Source: Dryocosmus kuriphilus
Lineage: Eukaryota; Arthropoda; Insecta; Hymenoptera; Cynipidae
Reading direction: 5' to 3'
Assembly: GCA_038277395.1 (NCBI GenBank)
Contig: CM076197.1
Location: forward strand, 106,108,442-106,172,441
DNA length: 64,000 bases
This document shows positions 43,100 to 54,197 of this stretch, piece by piece. A model generated the notes under the pieces. That model had not been told where the DNA came from. It made no database searches and saw only the letters and a list, made by a program, of their open reading frames with translations. Positions within the stretch are counted from its first letter, which is position 1; every line of letters starts with the position of its first letter. The position numbers and the translations under genes were made by a program.

Positions 43100-43840
43100 T
43101 TTTTTTTTTGTGGTTGGAGGAGGAGAAATCTTGCATAAGACACCCCAGTTCGGGTAATGTCGGATTCTTACCGACTAAAACCCCTCCCCCTGGCGCTCAG
43201 ACTAAGTCCATTGTGCCTTTCCATTTATTTTCATCAGTTGAGATACTGCTATCTACAACTGTTGTGTTCTTTATTGCTGAGGGCCGTCCCCATTAGGGCC
43301 GTCCCCCATTCGCGATGAGTTAGATGAAGATCCCCCAGGGAGATCCTCATTTATTTTGTTTTCTGTGTTCGCCATATTGGGCCCCACGTAAGAAGCTGGG
43401 GATTTAAAGGAATGCTCCCTGCAGAGCCCCGCTTACAGGGAGAGGGTCTGAATACTAAGGGATTCGACCTGGTATCCCTAAGTCTCCGTTTCGATACCTC
43501 CCTCAAACTCCGCCATGCCCGTCTCAATTGAGGGGGCAAACCGGAGCATTCAGAGATTTGGTAACCCTGGTGCCATTCAGCCCTCGACACGGCGATCACA
43601 TCTTAGCTTGAGATCATGAGGATTCGCGCCCTCAATATTCCAAGAAGCTTTGCCATTACCCCCTGGAAGGATCGCTTCTTGGTCAGGGTCCCGCAGACCA
43701 GAGACCCCCAGTTCCTCAGAGCAGCCGTGTCTCGCGATACAGTACCTCTGGTTCACCTACTTTAGGTCGCTCGTCCGATTGGACCCCTAGGCCCTCCCAT
43801 CAACTACAAGGTCATGCGATCCCCAGGGAGGGAAATTTGG
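43100..43840. other. GC-richer island, probable decayed repeat
   Basis: About 740 bp of clearly higher GC than the surroundings, with a minus-strand frame at 43351-43599 (82 codons) containing EWHQGYQISECSGLPPQLRR. I suspect a retrotransposon remnant but cannot name the family. Confidence 0.35.
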
Positions 43841-44735
43841 CAGTTGCTCGCCCGAAAAAAAGTTTTTTTGCGCTAAGCCGTTTTAAAGCATTGTACGAAT
43901 GATGGCTAGTCACAAAAATATTACAAAATTTGACAATGACTATTATTGTGGCCAATTTTTGTGGCAAAATAATTAAATTCGAGATTTTTTCATATTTCAA
44001 TTTCCTTTAGTCTACAGAATTGCTACACATATTTTTAAAAACAACATAACTTGATAACTTTTTAGATAAATATTACCATTTATTTGTTTATAAACAATTA
44101 AGACAAAAGAATTTAAGATGTTGGCAGCCTTAAGTAGAAAAAATTGAGTATTCAATCAAAATAGTTGTGACTGAGTTTGTTTTACAGTGAACCATAACAC
44201 TGCAATGCCGGCGATGAATATTTTGCCACTTGAATTGTTTTTAACAATGGTTATTGTTAACTTTTTAAATTTTTTATCTCTAGCAGTTATTAATCCTTTC
44301 ATTTATAAAAGTTTCAGTGGAAAAAACTATTATTTCTACGAGAAAGTGGAAAGACTTCGAATTTATATAAATAATAATTATAAGAAATAAATAAGAAATA
44401 CAAGTATATAAAATAAATATAATAAGATAAATAATAAAATCATAATGATACAAATAAATAATAAATAAATAATAAAAATAGTAAATGATAAAAGTAATAA
44501 GAAATTTGATTTAAATAAGTTAGTATAAATTCCATACTGTTATAGATGATTTGTAGATTTCATTGTCATAATATTTTATACATATTACATACATTATAAG
44601 AAATTGGATTACGAATGATTGCCATATTGTTAATTTTAAAGTTATTATTATTATACCATTAAGCCATTTCCCTTTCTGGGTAAGCGTAAACTCTCGATTA
44701 TATTATTTCATTACGTATGTATACATATTTATGTA
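43841..44735. other. AT-rich stretch, nothing recognised
   Basis: No gene or terminal repeat. Simple ATAAATAATAAA-type sequence near 44390-44480. Confidence 0.5.
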
Positions 44736-44739
44736 TTTA

Positions 44740-44770
44740 CGAATGTATGTATGTATGTATGTATGTATGT
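44740..44770. repeat. (GTAT)n microsatellite at the edge of element A
   Basis: GTATGTATGTATGTATGTAT directly before the terminus of the first Polinton-like element. Confidence 0.9.
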
Positions 44771-45239
44771 ACTTAAGTAGTATAGCAAGGAGGATACGGC
44801 CGGACCGCGACAAGCTTCGCGCTGCCACCGACAGATGGCGCCACTACTCCTCAGTGTTTTTTGTCCGTGGTAAGTATCGACCGTCGGTATTACCATCGGG
44901 CGGTAAGGTAGGGTTTCTGTATGCATTAGATACAGGGCGGTTTGTTACTGTCAGTCGGTAAGGTAGGAATCTGGGTAGTTGGTTACCACCAGTAGGCAAT
45001 ACAGTTATTTACCATCAGTCGGTAACGTAGAACTCTGTCACGTGTGAAATAAACTATTTAACGGTAGTCGATAAGAAAGGGTTCTGTTCCAGACTATGTG
45101 CCTCCAGAATTAACGTGGTTCATGCCCCTGCTAAGCTTATTCCCGATTATCTTAGTACGCAATAGCTAAAGACACGAAATCACCACCCTTACCCCTTCTC
45201 TCACCCATAAGCAAGTAGAAATGCAGTCAAGGTTATGTA

Positions 45240-45965
45240 ATGTAATTTACCAATTTCAAAAATTGTTCATATCTCGAAAACCGTAAGAAATATGTCAAAA
45301 GGCATTAGGCAATGGAGAAGCTTTTCGCACTGATATAAATGATAGACTAAAAAAATTTCAAAAATTCCAAGATTTTTTTGATTTTTTTGGCATTGTTCAA
45401 AATTTTGCAGATATCTCGAAAACGGTAAGCGATATGCAAAAAGGGACAAAATTTTGGGGTTCATTAAAAAAGGCACTTCTTCAGACGATCTAAAAGGTAG
45501 TCTAAACAAATTTTCAAAATTCCAAGATTTTTGCTTTTTTTGGATTTTCAAAAGTTGGAGGTATCTCGAAAACGGGAAGAGCTACACAAAAACGGACAAA
45601 ATTTTCATTCTAAATGAACGATTTCTCAAGACAATCTATCCGATCCACTCAAAATTTTTTCAAAATTCCAAAATTTCTGTAATTTCCAAAATTGTTCAAA
45701 TCTCGAAAACCGTAAGAGATATGACGAAAGGGATTAGGACAAGTGGGAAGCTTTTCGCACTGATATAAATGATAGAATAAAAAAAAATTTCAAATTTCCA
45801 AGATTTTTTTCTGATTTTTTTGCATTTTTCAAAATTTGCAGATATCTCGAAAACGGTAAGCGATATGGAAAAAGGGATTAGGAGAAGGTGAAACTTTGCC
45901 GGGCTGATCTAAATTATAGGCTAACAATTTTTTCAAAATTCCAAGATTTTTGTTTTGTTTTTTTG
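45240..45965 (+). repeat. Tandem array of about 145-bp monomers in element A terminus
   Basis: Five units each contain (A/T)TATCTCGAAAAC(G/C)G(T/G)AAG followed by CAAAAxxGGxxxAAAATTT and end in AAAATTCCAAGATTT. The same family occupies 52085-52570 and, inverted, 61725-62190 in element C. Confidence 0.75.
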
Positions 45966-45986
45966 CATTCTTAATTATTCGCGTCA

Positions 45987-46343
45987 GAATTTTCTGGAAT
46001 CGACACGTTTCGACAAGTTTTAACAAGCTACGCAAGATGATGCAACGTTGCGCAACATGATGCAACGATTTTTCGCGCCAGAATGTTCTAGAATCGACAA
46101 GATGATGCAGGTTTCGCCAAGTTTCGACACGTTTAAACAAGATGATGCACGTTTTGACAAGTTTCGAGAAGTTACGCAAGATGATGCAATGTTGCGCAAT
46201 ATGATGCAATAATTTCTCGCGCGAGAATGTTCTAGAAGGTTAGATTGCACAACGTTGCGCAAGATGATGCAACGAGTTCTCGAAGCATCTGGTGGGGGAG
46301 AGGTGGTCTATAAAAAGTGCTAGTGGAGTGAAGTGCCGTCAGT
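45987..46343 (+). promoter_or_regulatory. Promoter of element A gene: heat-shock elements, TGATGCAA sites, TATA and initiator
   Basis: Perfect three-unit heat-shock elements (GAAnnTTCnnGAA) occur at 45987-45999, 46081-46093 and 46225-46237, and a two-unit site at 46277-46284. AAGATGATGCAAC/T occurs at least five times between 46035 and 46275, with TTGCGCAA palindromes between. TATAAAAAG starts at 46309, and an arthropod-type initiator TCAGT has its A at 46341, 32 bp downstream. Motifs are seen; stress regulation is inferred. Confidence 0.65.
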
Positions 46344-46770
46344 TCAGCGTTGTCTGTCAAGTGTTTCACATTGAGCGAAGAAAATCTCCAGTGCAGTTTT
46401 TGTGAACTTTACTATTGACTGACGAAATAAGGATAGTGCATTTAAGGACAAAGTGAAAAGTGCATAACTGCAGTTTCTTATGGACCAGAAGTGCAGTTTG
46501 TGTTATGGACTTTACGAGTATTATGGACTTTGAAAGGAAGAATAGTAAGCGGTGAAATAAGGATATTGCATTTAAAGAGAAAGCGAAAAGTGCATAACCA
46601 CAGTTTCTTATGGACTGTTGAAAGAAATCAGAAGTGCAGTTTGTGTTATGGACTTTTATATATAGTGACTTTAAAGACATTATTGATAGTGACTTTACTA
46701 TTAAGAAAATCTCCAGTGCAGTTTTTTTTTGACCGGTATTTTTTGTCTGTGAATAGAAAACTCCGTCAAA

Positions 46771-47497
46771 ATGATACTCGACGAGTGTGTAAAGCGTGTT
46801 CCGGATATAGAGGATGCGTTGAGCTTGATGGAATCGTCTAGATGCACACCTCTCGACAAAGTGAAAAAATGGAAACACGAGTGCTCACTTTGGCTGAAGA
46901 TAGTTAGGAGAGAACTGAGAAGAAAAACACCACCGCAGACTTTAGGCGAAAAACAAAAATGTCTAAATATAATTGAGAAGCTCGCATGCTTGGAGGTTCG
47001 CTTCAATGTATTAGATAAGAAAAGAGGACGAGGAGGAGGAAAATCCGATGACATCGATAATCGTGTCAAATGGCTAGATGTCGACAAAGCGTTCAATGCT
47101 AGTATTAAAACGTGTGTAGTAGCAAATGTAGTACACAAGGATGTTCTTGCTTTCTTAGACGATGCGCAACGTCTATTTATTTCACATGTGAGCAAGGATA
47201 TACGACATCATAAATCACTAATGATAAACACTGTGCTTCTTGCCTATTATACAAAAATTGGGAAAGACAAGCCCGATGACAAGAACCTATGTTAGGTACC
47301 CGGTCCTCAAAGAAATGGAGGAATTTGAGGAGAAAGACTCTGAGTGGATCCTTCACTCCATACTAAAACTTTCGGTCAACATCAACAAGTTGAATCCAAT
47401 GAAGGCAGGTTCATACGTTGATCCTCCAACATCAATCAAGAGAAAAGAAGCATGTCTGAACATACAAAACGACTACGACAACGAGTACTTCAAGTGA
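46771..47497 (+). pseudogene. Polinton-type polymerase-associated N-terminal region, broken
   Basis: ATG at 46771 is the first after a strong TATA/initiator promoter. The first frame (46771-47295, 174 codons) contains WLDVDKAFNASIKTC and DVLAFLDDAQRLFISHV. It ends at a stop just after DDKNLC, while the homologous reading continues in the next frame (to 47497) with WILHSILKLSVNINKLNP and KEACLNIQNDYDNEYFK. Such segments precede type-B DNA polymerases in arthropod Polinton/adintovirus-like elements. Two breaks are visible: a frameshift near 47280 and a TGA at 47495-47497, past which a similar short reading continues. The polymerase domain itself is absent. Assignment rests on remembered family patterns. 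Confidence 0.6.
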
Positions 47498-47503
47498 GCA
47501 ATA

Positions 47504-48376
47504 CTCTCAGCCTTACACACACCTGACTCTAATAAGAGTGCTACACGCGTGTCATAATATCAGCAATACAAGGACTTGCCTGCCTTCGCTTCCGACGGAA
47601 TTTATGCAAGCGAAAGGGGTTGCCTGCCTTCGCTTTATAATTCTAACTTGTAGAAAAAGTTAAAAAAGAGCACAAATAAAAGTGTTTAATCTACTGAAAT
47701 CGATTGAAGAAATGAAAATTCAACATTTTAGAAGGAGGTAAGTAGTTAATATTTATTATTAAGTTAAAATTTGAATGAGGAGGTTAGACTGTGAAATTTT
47801 TGTTTGAAGGAACATAACCTATAATATAAGTGTATAGAGAGGTTCATTTCAAGTTGTAAATTATCAATTTATTACTAATTAATATTTAGTTTATAATTAG
47901 AATTGTTTAATGAAAAACTAGTTTTATTTCAAATAAATACTTCTCCGACTTCAATCACACCACTTTTGACGTTTAAATAATTGAAAGTAATTACATTACT
48001 GTATCTTAATTAGTTTCGAAAGTGATTAATTGTAAGTACTTCTGTCATTGGAAAAAGGCGAACTTCTTACAATGTAAGGCGTTTAACAATTTTTGTGTAA
48101 TTACTCAGGTACAGTAAATGGATAATTATAAAGAAATATATTAAATATCATATAATTAGATAATTATAATTCCATAATTGATTGTTTTCAGATCGAATTT
48201 CCTTGTCAAATGTGGGTTATCTTGTCTCATTAGAAAACAGCGAACTTCTTACAAAGTAAGGCATTTCACAATTTTTGTTTAATTAATCTTGTACAATAAA
48301 TGGATAATTATAGACAAAATATAATAAATATAATATAATTAGACAATTATATTTTTACATTTTATGATTTTTTCAG
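47504..48376. other. Non-coding part of element A with a tandem duplication
   Basis: Two roughly 150-bp copies (about 48040-48195 and 48230-48376) share CGAACTTCTTACAA(T/A)GTAAGGC and AATGGATAATTATA, and both end in a TTTTCAG acceptor-like site. A shorter GCCTGCCTTCGCTT repeat lies at 47580-47640. Confidence 0.5.
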
Positions 48377-48499
48377 ATGGAGGACAACAATGGATTTTTT
48401 TTTGCTAAAATTAAACAATACTTCGAAGAAGGCTACAGTTATAAAGCTATACTACATCTATTAAGCAAAAAGTACGATATTGAGATTTCCTTACATACT
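48377..48499 (+). pseudogene. Helix-turn-helix-like ORF start, cut off by element B
   Basis: ATG follows directly after TTTTTTCAG, so this may be an exon start. Forty-one codons read MEDNNGFFFAKIKQYFEEGY, then SYKAILHLLSKKYDIEISLHT, which looks like a helix-turn-helix N-terminus as in some integrase-like proteins. The reading runs exactly into the AGTAGTATAGC terminus of element B at 48500, so B disrupted it. Confidence 0.5.
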
Positions 48500-48599
48500 A
48501 GTAGTATAGCTAAGCGGGTTCTGGAGCAGCATGACAAGTTTCACGCTGTCGCCGACAGGTGGCGCCACTACTCCCTCAGTGGTACATGTCCGTGCTAAG

Positions 48600-49622
48600 T
48601 TATCGACATTCGGTATTACCTTTAGTTGGTAAGGTAGGGTTCCGTTTAAGGCTAAATGATACGACGACAGATGTCACCAACAGTCGGTATTATCATCAGG
48701 AATCTGGGTCAGTTAGAAACATGACAACATGTTACCACCAGTTGGTAAGACAGGAATCTGAGGTATGTAGTTACCATCCGTCAGTAAGGTAGGAATCTGG
48801 ACAGATATTGCCTTCAGTTGGTAAAGTAGAAGTCTGTCACGTGTGAAATAAAGTATTTAACGTTAGTCGTTAAGGATGGGTTCTGTTCCAGGCTACATAT
48901 CTCTATAATGTTCGAGAACTGACGTGGTTCATGTCCGTGCTAAGATTCCAGAATATTGTCGATTATTTTCGTATGCAATAGCTAGAGACATGAAATTGGT
49001 GAAAAACAACTCCCCCTTAACCCTGTAGCACCCCTTCTCTCACCCATAGACATGTAGAAATGCTCGCAATGTTGCGTAAAACAGAATGCATGTCAAGGTT
49101 ATGTATTGGAATTTATTTATCAAAAATTATCTCTCTCTCCTACGAATACTGTAGGTGACGTATTATATTGATAATGGGGTTTCCCAGTTTCTAGACACGT
49201 TTCGACACGCATCGACAGGTTTCAACATGCATGATGATGCAATTTCTCAACATGAAGATAAAGTTAATAAAATACTTAACTGTAATTTAACGAAAAAAGT
49301 TAACAATATTAAAAATTTCTACCCATCGATGTTTCAAAGTAGAGTGTGAAATTCAACCCATCGAAGTGCTGAAAATCCATCGTTCTTGTTTGACGGAACG
49401 AAATTCCATCGGCGAAATTTGTGCAAACCGGAAAGAAACGCATGAAATCCTTTTTTTCTCTCTCTTATCCATAAAATAAAACTAAGTAAATTAAGGTAAT
49501 GCAAAGCGGAAAAAACGACAGACTCACTTTTTTTTTCTCTCTTATCTATAAACTAAAATTAAGTAATAAGTACACACAGTTTATCTGTGAATGTTATAAT
49601 TTAAAATTCACACAGAGCTTCC
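48600..49622. other. Terminal non-coding region of element B
   Basis: Contains GGTAAGGTAGGxxTCTG words (48625-48860), TGTGAAATAAAG and GACGTGGTTCATGTCCGTGC blocks shared with A, and an isolated GATGATGCAATTTC near 49226. No gene except the small ORFs listed. Confidence 0.55.
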
Positions 49623-49871
49623 TCAATACAAAGCTACCATCTTCTCGAACGTATCCATATAGGCTGGATCCTCAAAAATCTTCTTTATTCTGCTCCGCAA
49701 GTAGACTGTGATCTCATACTCCAAATCGGCCACGAATTTTGGGCCATATTTCGTTTGAAGTTTGATAATTTTGGTAACAGCATACTTCTTCTTCACTATC
49801 AGGTCCGATAATGATTTCACTGGTAAGAACTCTTCCAATAGGCCAATTTTGTTAATATCACTAAGATCCAT
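49623..49871 (-). CDS. Small conserved protein of the Polinton-like family (copy in B)
   Basis: Eighty-two codons starting MDLSDINKIG, clearly homologous to the 105-residue ORFs in both arms of element C. Shared features are SLSDLIVKKKYAVTKI, LQTKYGPKFVADLE and RIKKIFEDPAYMDTFEKM. The short beta-rich pattern with KYAVTKIxxLxTKYGxK resembles small OB-fold single-strand DNA-binding proteins; that is inference. This copy ends early at MVALY and lacks the LGGKYN-containing C-terminus of the C copies, so it is truncated. Confidence 0.55.
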   Translation of the reverse strand: MDLSDINKIGLLEEFLPVKSLSDLIVKKKYAVTKIIKLQTKYGPKFVADLEYEITVYLRSRIKKIFEDPAYMDTFEKMVALY

Positions 49872-49934
49872 CTTCTTCTTCTCTGGTTAATTAATTCTGA
49901 ATAGATGTTACACTCTGTATGTTTAATGACAGAC

Positions 49935-50354
49935 TGAAGCCTCTGCAATCCGATGCGCCCTTTATAGATCAATACACCCACTCTACCTACATTCTAGAGG
50001 GTTCGAGAAAGTTCTAGAAGCTCGACAAGCTTCATCACGTTACGCAAGATGATGCAACAATTTCTTGTAGAAATTTCCACCAGAATGTTCTACAAGGTAC
50101 TGCGTAGAAAGTTCACAAAGTGTTGTTGCTCGAAGTTTGTCAAAGCTTCTAGAAGGTCAGATTACGCAATGGAAGCTCGACAAGTTTCATCAGGTTATGC
50201 AAGATGATGCAACTATTCCTTGCAGGGATTCCCACCAGAATGTTCTACAATGTTGGATTATGCAAGATGATGCAACGATTTCGTCTCGAAGCCTCTAGAA
50301 ATGTTTGATTACGCAACGATTTCTTACCGGAATTCCCATCAGAATGTTCTAGAA
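49935..50354 (-). promoter_or_regulatory. Promoter of the small ORF in element B
   Basis: Reading on the minus strand, TATAAA lies at 49966-49961 with the initiator TCAGTC (A at 49935), 31 bp apart. A four-unit perfect heat-shock element, TTCgaGAAagTTCtaGAA, is at 50002-50019, and a three-unit one at 50342-50354. Near-perfect copies lie around 50076 and 50236. AAGATGATGCAAC recurs at about 50048, 50199, 50266 and 50401. Confidence 0.65.
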
Positions 50355-50814
50355 GGTACTGCGCAAATAGTTCCCGAAGTTTCTAGAAGGTTAGATTACG
50401 CAAGATGATGCAACACATTACGTAAGATGATACAAATTTAACGGGGATTCCCAAGCTCTCGGCACGCATAGTTTATGAAGGTCAATTTTTTACTTAAGTA
50501 CCATATGTTAATAATAATAATGAAGTTCAACCCGTCGACGTGCTGAAAATCCATCAACTTAAAAAAATCAACTTATCCATAAATTAAAAGCTAAGTTGAT
50601 AGGGTTCGAATAAAGTTAAGACTTCTTTGCATATAAACTTTTTTCTGTTTATTAAAAAAAAACTTAAACTAAGAATACAACGTATAATCTTAACAAATTT
50701 AGACAGGAGAACAAAACGTTTTTAAGAATACATAAATTCACAACCGGTAAGCGATATGATGTTCGAGGTATCAAGATCTTTCATCTCATCATCAGGATCT
50801 TTCATATCATCATT

Positions 50815-50846
50815 ATTCACACCATCATCATCATCATCATCATCAT
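50815..50846. repeat. (CAT)n microsatellite
   Basis: About ten CAT/ATC triplets in a row. Confidence 0.85.
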
Positions 50847-50879
50847 CGATTTTACTTGCAGTGTAATTTCAAATAGTAG

Positions 50880-51247
50880 GCTGATCTCGAGGAGTAAAGA
50901 ACCAGTTCCTGAGAGCAAGAGCATTTCAAACTGCACAATTTTCATACCAGCACTGAGTATGGTGATTACATCTCATGCAAACTGTAGGGTGCAATTTGTG
51001 GATTGAAGGACAACCCAAATCTTCGAGATTATATACATTTTTCAAAAACTGCTCCATCCACCTCTTCTTTTCCAATTCTTTAACGTAGACTGCATTGGCA
51101 CCACGCAGACACATGCCAGTAGCAAGGAGGTTCAAATAGATAAACCACAGGTTGAGAGTCTTCCTGGAGAGAAACTACTACCAACTCCTTGAAGACAAAC
51201 TGATTAATGGGCTTCTTGAAGCCTTGCACGTCCACTACAAACTCCAT
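50880..51247 (-). pseudogene. Conserved Polinton-family protein of unknown function, with internal deletion
   Basis: Starts MEFVVDVQGFKKPINQFVFK at 51247 and reads FKELVVVSLQEDSQPVVYLF, then loses frame. It resumes in another frame with VYVKELEKKRWMEQFLKNVY and NLEDLGCPSIHKLHP. The missing middle suggests a deletion. Acidic residues in DVQGF, KEL and EDLG recall RNase H-fold nucleases, but I cannot assign an activity. It lies directly downstream of the major capsid-like gene, same strand. Confidence 0.5.
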
Positions 51248-51330
51248 TTCGACGAAAACTGAATTCTGCTTACCGAAATCATCTCTTTTATAACTTTCTC
51301 CCCCACCACTGCTGACATTACGCCCACCAC

Positions 51331-51793
51331 TTAAATCAACTTTTTAACGTTGCCACTGAGAGGTTGATATTGAATAAGACGGTCATGTATGATGAGGCAG
51401 TAGGCTGAAATTTCGGCGGGAAAATTGTCTCCCCATTCAAATTCCAAACGAACGTCCACTGAGGTCTGTTTGAGAAACTCATTTTTTTGAGCAATCAATA
51501 ACAGCCAGAGGAGCGTGTTCTTTAAAATCGTTTTTCTTCAACATTGGTTCAGACTCTTTGCTAAGTATGCTGCCTGAAAGTTTGCATACATCTCATACAG
51601 TAGTGCAAACTGATTGTGATTAATGTTCAAGTTCAGATTGCCGTACGGATAGTACTGTGAATTGAGAAACACCTTGACATTGGTTATACTGCAATGGTCG
51701 AAACGATTAGCATATCTTGCTCGCCTATCCTTTCTGCCTGCCTGGAAACCCAGGATAACGTAACGCGGTTTCTCCAATTGAGTTGACGTTTTC
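51331..51793 (-). pseudogene. Polinton-like major capsid protein, C-terminal part
   Basis: The first 86 codons are open (51793-51538) and contain TSTQLEKPRYVILGFQ and FLNSQYYPYGNLNLNI. After a stop the homologous reading continues in pieces to a stop at 51331. It belongs to the double-jelly-roll capsid-like proteins of arthropod Polinton/adintovirus-like elements. Its N-terminal part is at 62462-63375, separated by the 10.66-kb element C, which duplicated ACAGTC at the break. Family call is from remembered patterns and gene order. Confidence 0.7.
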
Positions 51794-52084
51794 ACAGTCA
51801 GTAGTATAGCAGTGTATGTTCTGGGACACCCGACGGGCTGCCTAATTACAGGGGTTGGGTTCTGTCCGTGTTAGCATCGACAGTCGGTATTACCCTCGGT
51901 CGGTAAGGTAGGGTTTCTGGATGCATTAGAAACATGACAGTTTCTTACCGTTAGTCGGGTAAGGTAGGGTTCTGAGGCTGGAATGAAAAATGCTAAAGTT
52001 GTTGCCAGAAGTACACCATGGCAAGCTTATTATTGATGACGACAGATGGCGCTACTGTATGCAAGTTTCCAAATATCGAAAGGA

Positions 52085-52570
52085 GACGTGATTTTTCAAA
52101 ATTTTGCAGATATCTCGAAAACGGTAAGAGCTACGCAAAAACGGACAAAATTTTGGGATTTATAAAAAAAGGGACTTCCTGAGGCTGATCTAAATGATAA
52201 TCTTAAAAAATTTTCAAAATTCCAACATTTTTGATTTTTTTTGGATTTTCAAAAGTTGGAGGTATCTCGAAAACGGTAAGAGCTATGCAAAAACGGACAA
52301 AATTTTCATTCTATTAGAACGCTTTCTCAAGCCAATCTATCTGATGCGCTAAACATTTTTTCAAAATTCCAAAATTTTTGTAATTTCCAAAATTGTTCGT
52401 ATCTCGAAAACCGCAAGAGATATGACAAAAGGGATTAGGACAAGTGGGAAGTTTTTCACACTGATATAAATAATAGCCTTAAAAAAATTTCAAAATTCCA
52501 AGATTTTTTTCTGATTTTTTTGCATTTTTCAAAATTTGCAGATATCTCGAAAGCAGTAAGCGATATTTCT
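52085..52570. repeat. Tandem array, left arm of element C
   Basis: Three to four monomers of about 145 bp with ATCTCGAAAACGGTAAGAGC, as in element A. Confidence 0.75.
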
Positions 52571-52964
52571 CAAGAGTTAAAAAAAAATACTTACCTGTAA
52601 ATCGCAGTAGTGTGTGAAATCCATCGTTGTTGTTGTTTGAAGGAACGAAGCGGAAAATGCACAACTTATCCATAAATTAAAACTAAGTAAATTAAGGTAA
52701 TGCAAGGCAGAAAAAAGTTAACAGTATCCCATCGATGTTTCAACGTAGAAATTCAACCCATCGATGTGCTGAAAATCCATCGTTGAAGTTTTTGCAAAGC
52801 GGAAAGAAACGCATTTTCTCTCTTATCCATAAATTAAGGTAAAAAACGTCAGACTCACTTTTCTTATCTAGAAACTAAAATTAAGTAATAAGTACACACA
52901 GGCAGTTTATCTGTGAATGTTATAATTTATTATTCACACCAAGCTTCTTCAATACAAAGCTCTT

Positions 52965-53282
52965 TCATCCAACATAATCAAATTCAAAAGGATTGTATTT
53001 TCCACCAAGGTAGCAGAAAGAGAGTTTTTTAGCCTGGACTGCTACTTCCATCTTCTCGAACGTATCCATATAGGCCGGATCCTCAAAAATCTTCTTTATT
53101 CTGCTCGGCAAGTGGACCGCCATCTCATTCTCTAACTCGGCCACGAATTTTGTGCCATATTTCGTTTGAAGTTTGTTGATTTTGGTAACAGCATATTTCT
53201 TCTTCACTATCAGGTCAGATAATGATTTCACTGGTAAGAACCCTTCCAAACGGCCAACTTTGTTAATAGCACTGAGATCCAT
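52965..53282 (-). CDS. Small conserved protein of the Polinton-like family, left-arm copy
   Basis: One hundred and five codons, starting MDLSAINKVGRLEGFLPVKS and ending LGGKYNPFEFDYVG, identical at the protein level to the right-arm copy. The middle has KKYAVTKINKLQTKYGTKFV and a predicted acidic, helical RIKKIFEDPAYMDTFEKM. The beta-rich core with a TKYG turn suggests an OB-fold-like nucleic-acid-binding protein (inference). It is the only well-preserved ORF in element C besides its own duplicate, with a complete TATA/initiator promoter at 53374-53343. It is read outward, towards the left end of the element. Confidence 0.7.
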   Translation of the reverse strand: MDLSAINKVGRLEGFLPVKSLSDLIVKKKYAVTKINKLQTKYGTKFVAELENEMAVHLPSRIKKIFEDPAYMDTFEKMEVAVQAKKLSFCYLGGKYNPFEFDYVG

Positions 53283-53342
53283 CTTCTTCTCTGGGTAATT
53301 AATTGTGAGTAGACGTTACACTCTGTATATTCAATGACAGAC

Positions 53343-53523
53343 TGAAGCCTCTGCAATTCGATGCTGCTTTTATAGACTAGTACCCCCACTCTACCTACGT
53401 TCGAGAATGTTCTAGAAGCTCGACGTGTTTCGACAAGTTTCGACACGTTTCGACAAGTTACGCAAGATGATGCAATGTTGCGCAATATGATGCAACCATT
53501 TCTCGCGCCAGAATGTTCTAGAA
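53343..53523 (-). promoter_or_regulatory. Promoter of the left-arm ORF: heat-shock elements, TGATGCAA, TATA, initiator
   Basis: On the minus strand TATAAAAG starts at 53374 and the initiator A is at 53343, 31 bp apart. A perfect four-unit heat-shock element occupies 53400-53417 and a three-unit one 53511-53523. Between them are GATGATGCAATG, TTGCGCAA and TATGATGCAACC, and a run of GTTTCGACA words. Confidence 0.7.
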
Positions 53524-54005
53524 GCTTAGATTGCGCAACATGATGCAAGCGATTTCCATTTTTCTCATCAAGTTTCTATCATCAGTCGGTAAGGTAGGAA
53601 TCTGATGAAGGTGAAACCAGACACTTACTGTTAGTTGATAATGGCACCTGTAATTTAACAATATCAAAAAATTTCTACCCACCATCAATATTCCAAAGTA
53701 GAGAGTGGAATTCAACCGTCGATGTGCAGAATTATACTTCAAAACGGAATTTGAAAATCAATTAAAACTAAAAAAAAATTTGGAATTCAACTTATCTATA
53801 AATTAAAAGTAAGTACACAGGTGGTTTATAGGTAAATGTCATTGTGTGTGAGTGTAACTAATTTAACGAGTTTTTAAAAGCAAAAGTTATGTTGAAAATC
53901 CAAGCATGGAAATTAATTATTGACTGTGTCTTATTCATATCACTTAAGGAAAAAAATAAAAATTAGAAATGATTGAGAAATTCTTACTAATAAAGTCGGC
54001 TAATT

Positions 54006-54197
54006 TCACCACACTGAAAATGAGATAACAGCTCTAATAGTAGTTTTATTTGACATCAGGGGACGCATTGAGGACTCGAAAGTACTGCGCAGGAAGTTTC
54101 CATAGAGAATTTTTCTAGAAGCTTCCAGGTAGATTGTATCGGCGATTCCCGACTTCTCGGCAGTGGCCAACATGAATCGACAGGTTTCATAGTTCAA
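54006..54197 (-). other. Conserved 63-codon frame, left-arm copy
   Basis: Reads NYETCRFMLATAEKSGIADT and continues to FESSMRPLMSNK; identical in the right arm (60088-60279). It starts at a TTG in the open frame rather than an ATG, so it is more likely an exon or remnant than a complete gene. Confidence 0.35.

Larger units (their letters stand above)
44776..48499 (+). mobile_element. Polinton/Maverick-like element A, left end (interrupted by element B)
   Basis: Starts AGTAGTATAGC, the same terminus as elements B and C; Polinton ends characteristically begin AG and make 6-bp duplications (left flank TACTTA). The terminal region holds GGTAAGGTAGGxxTCTG words, a tandem array with ATCTCGAAAACGGTAAG, and a promoter loaded with heat-shock elements. 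A polymerase-associated gene fragment and a small ORF truncated by element B follow. The other end is not in the window or was lost. Confidence 0.7.

Noticed and set aside
45240..45965. CRISPR-like array
   Set aside because: Regularly spaced repeats, but they are whole diverged monomers of a minisatellite, in a eukaryotic genome, with no unique spacers.
46366..47195. Minus-strand ORFs opposite the polymerase-associated gene
   Set aside because: They are shadows of the plus-strand frame, which has a promoter and family motifs.
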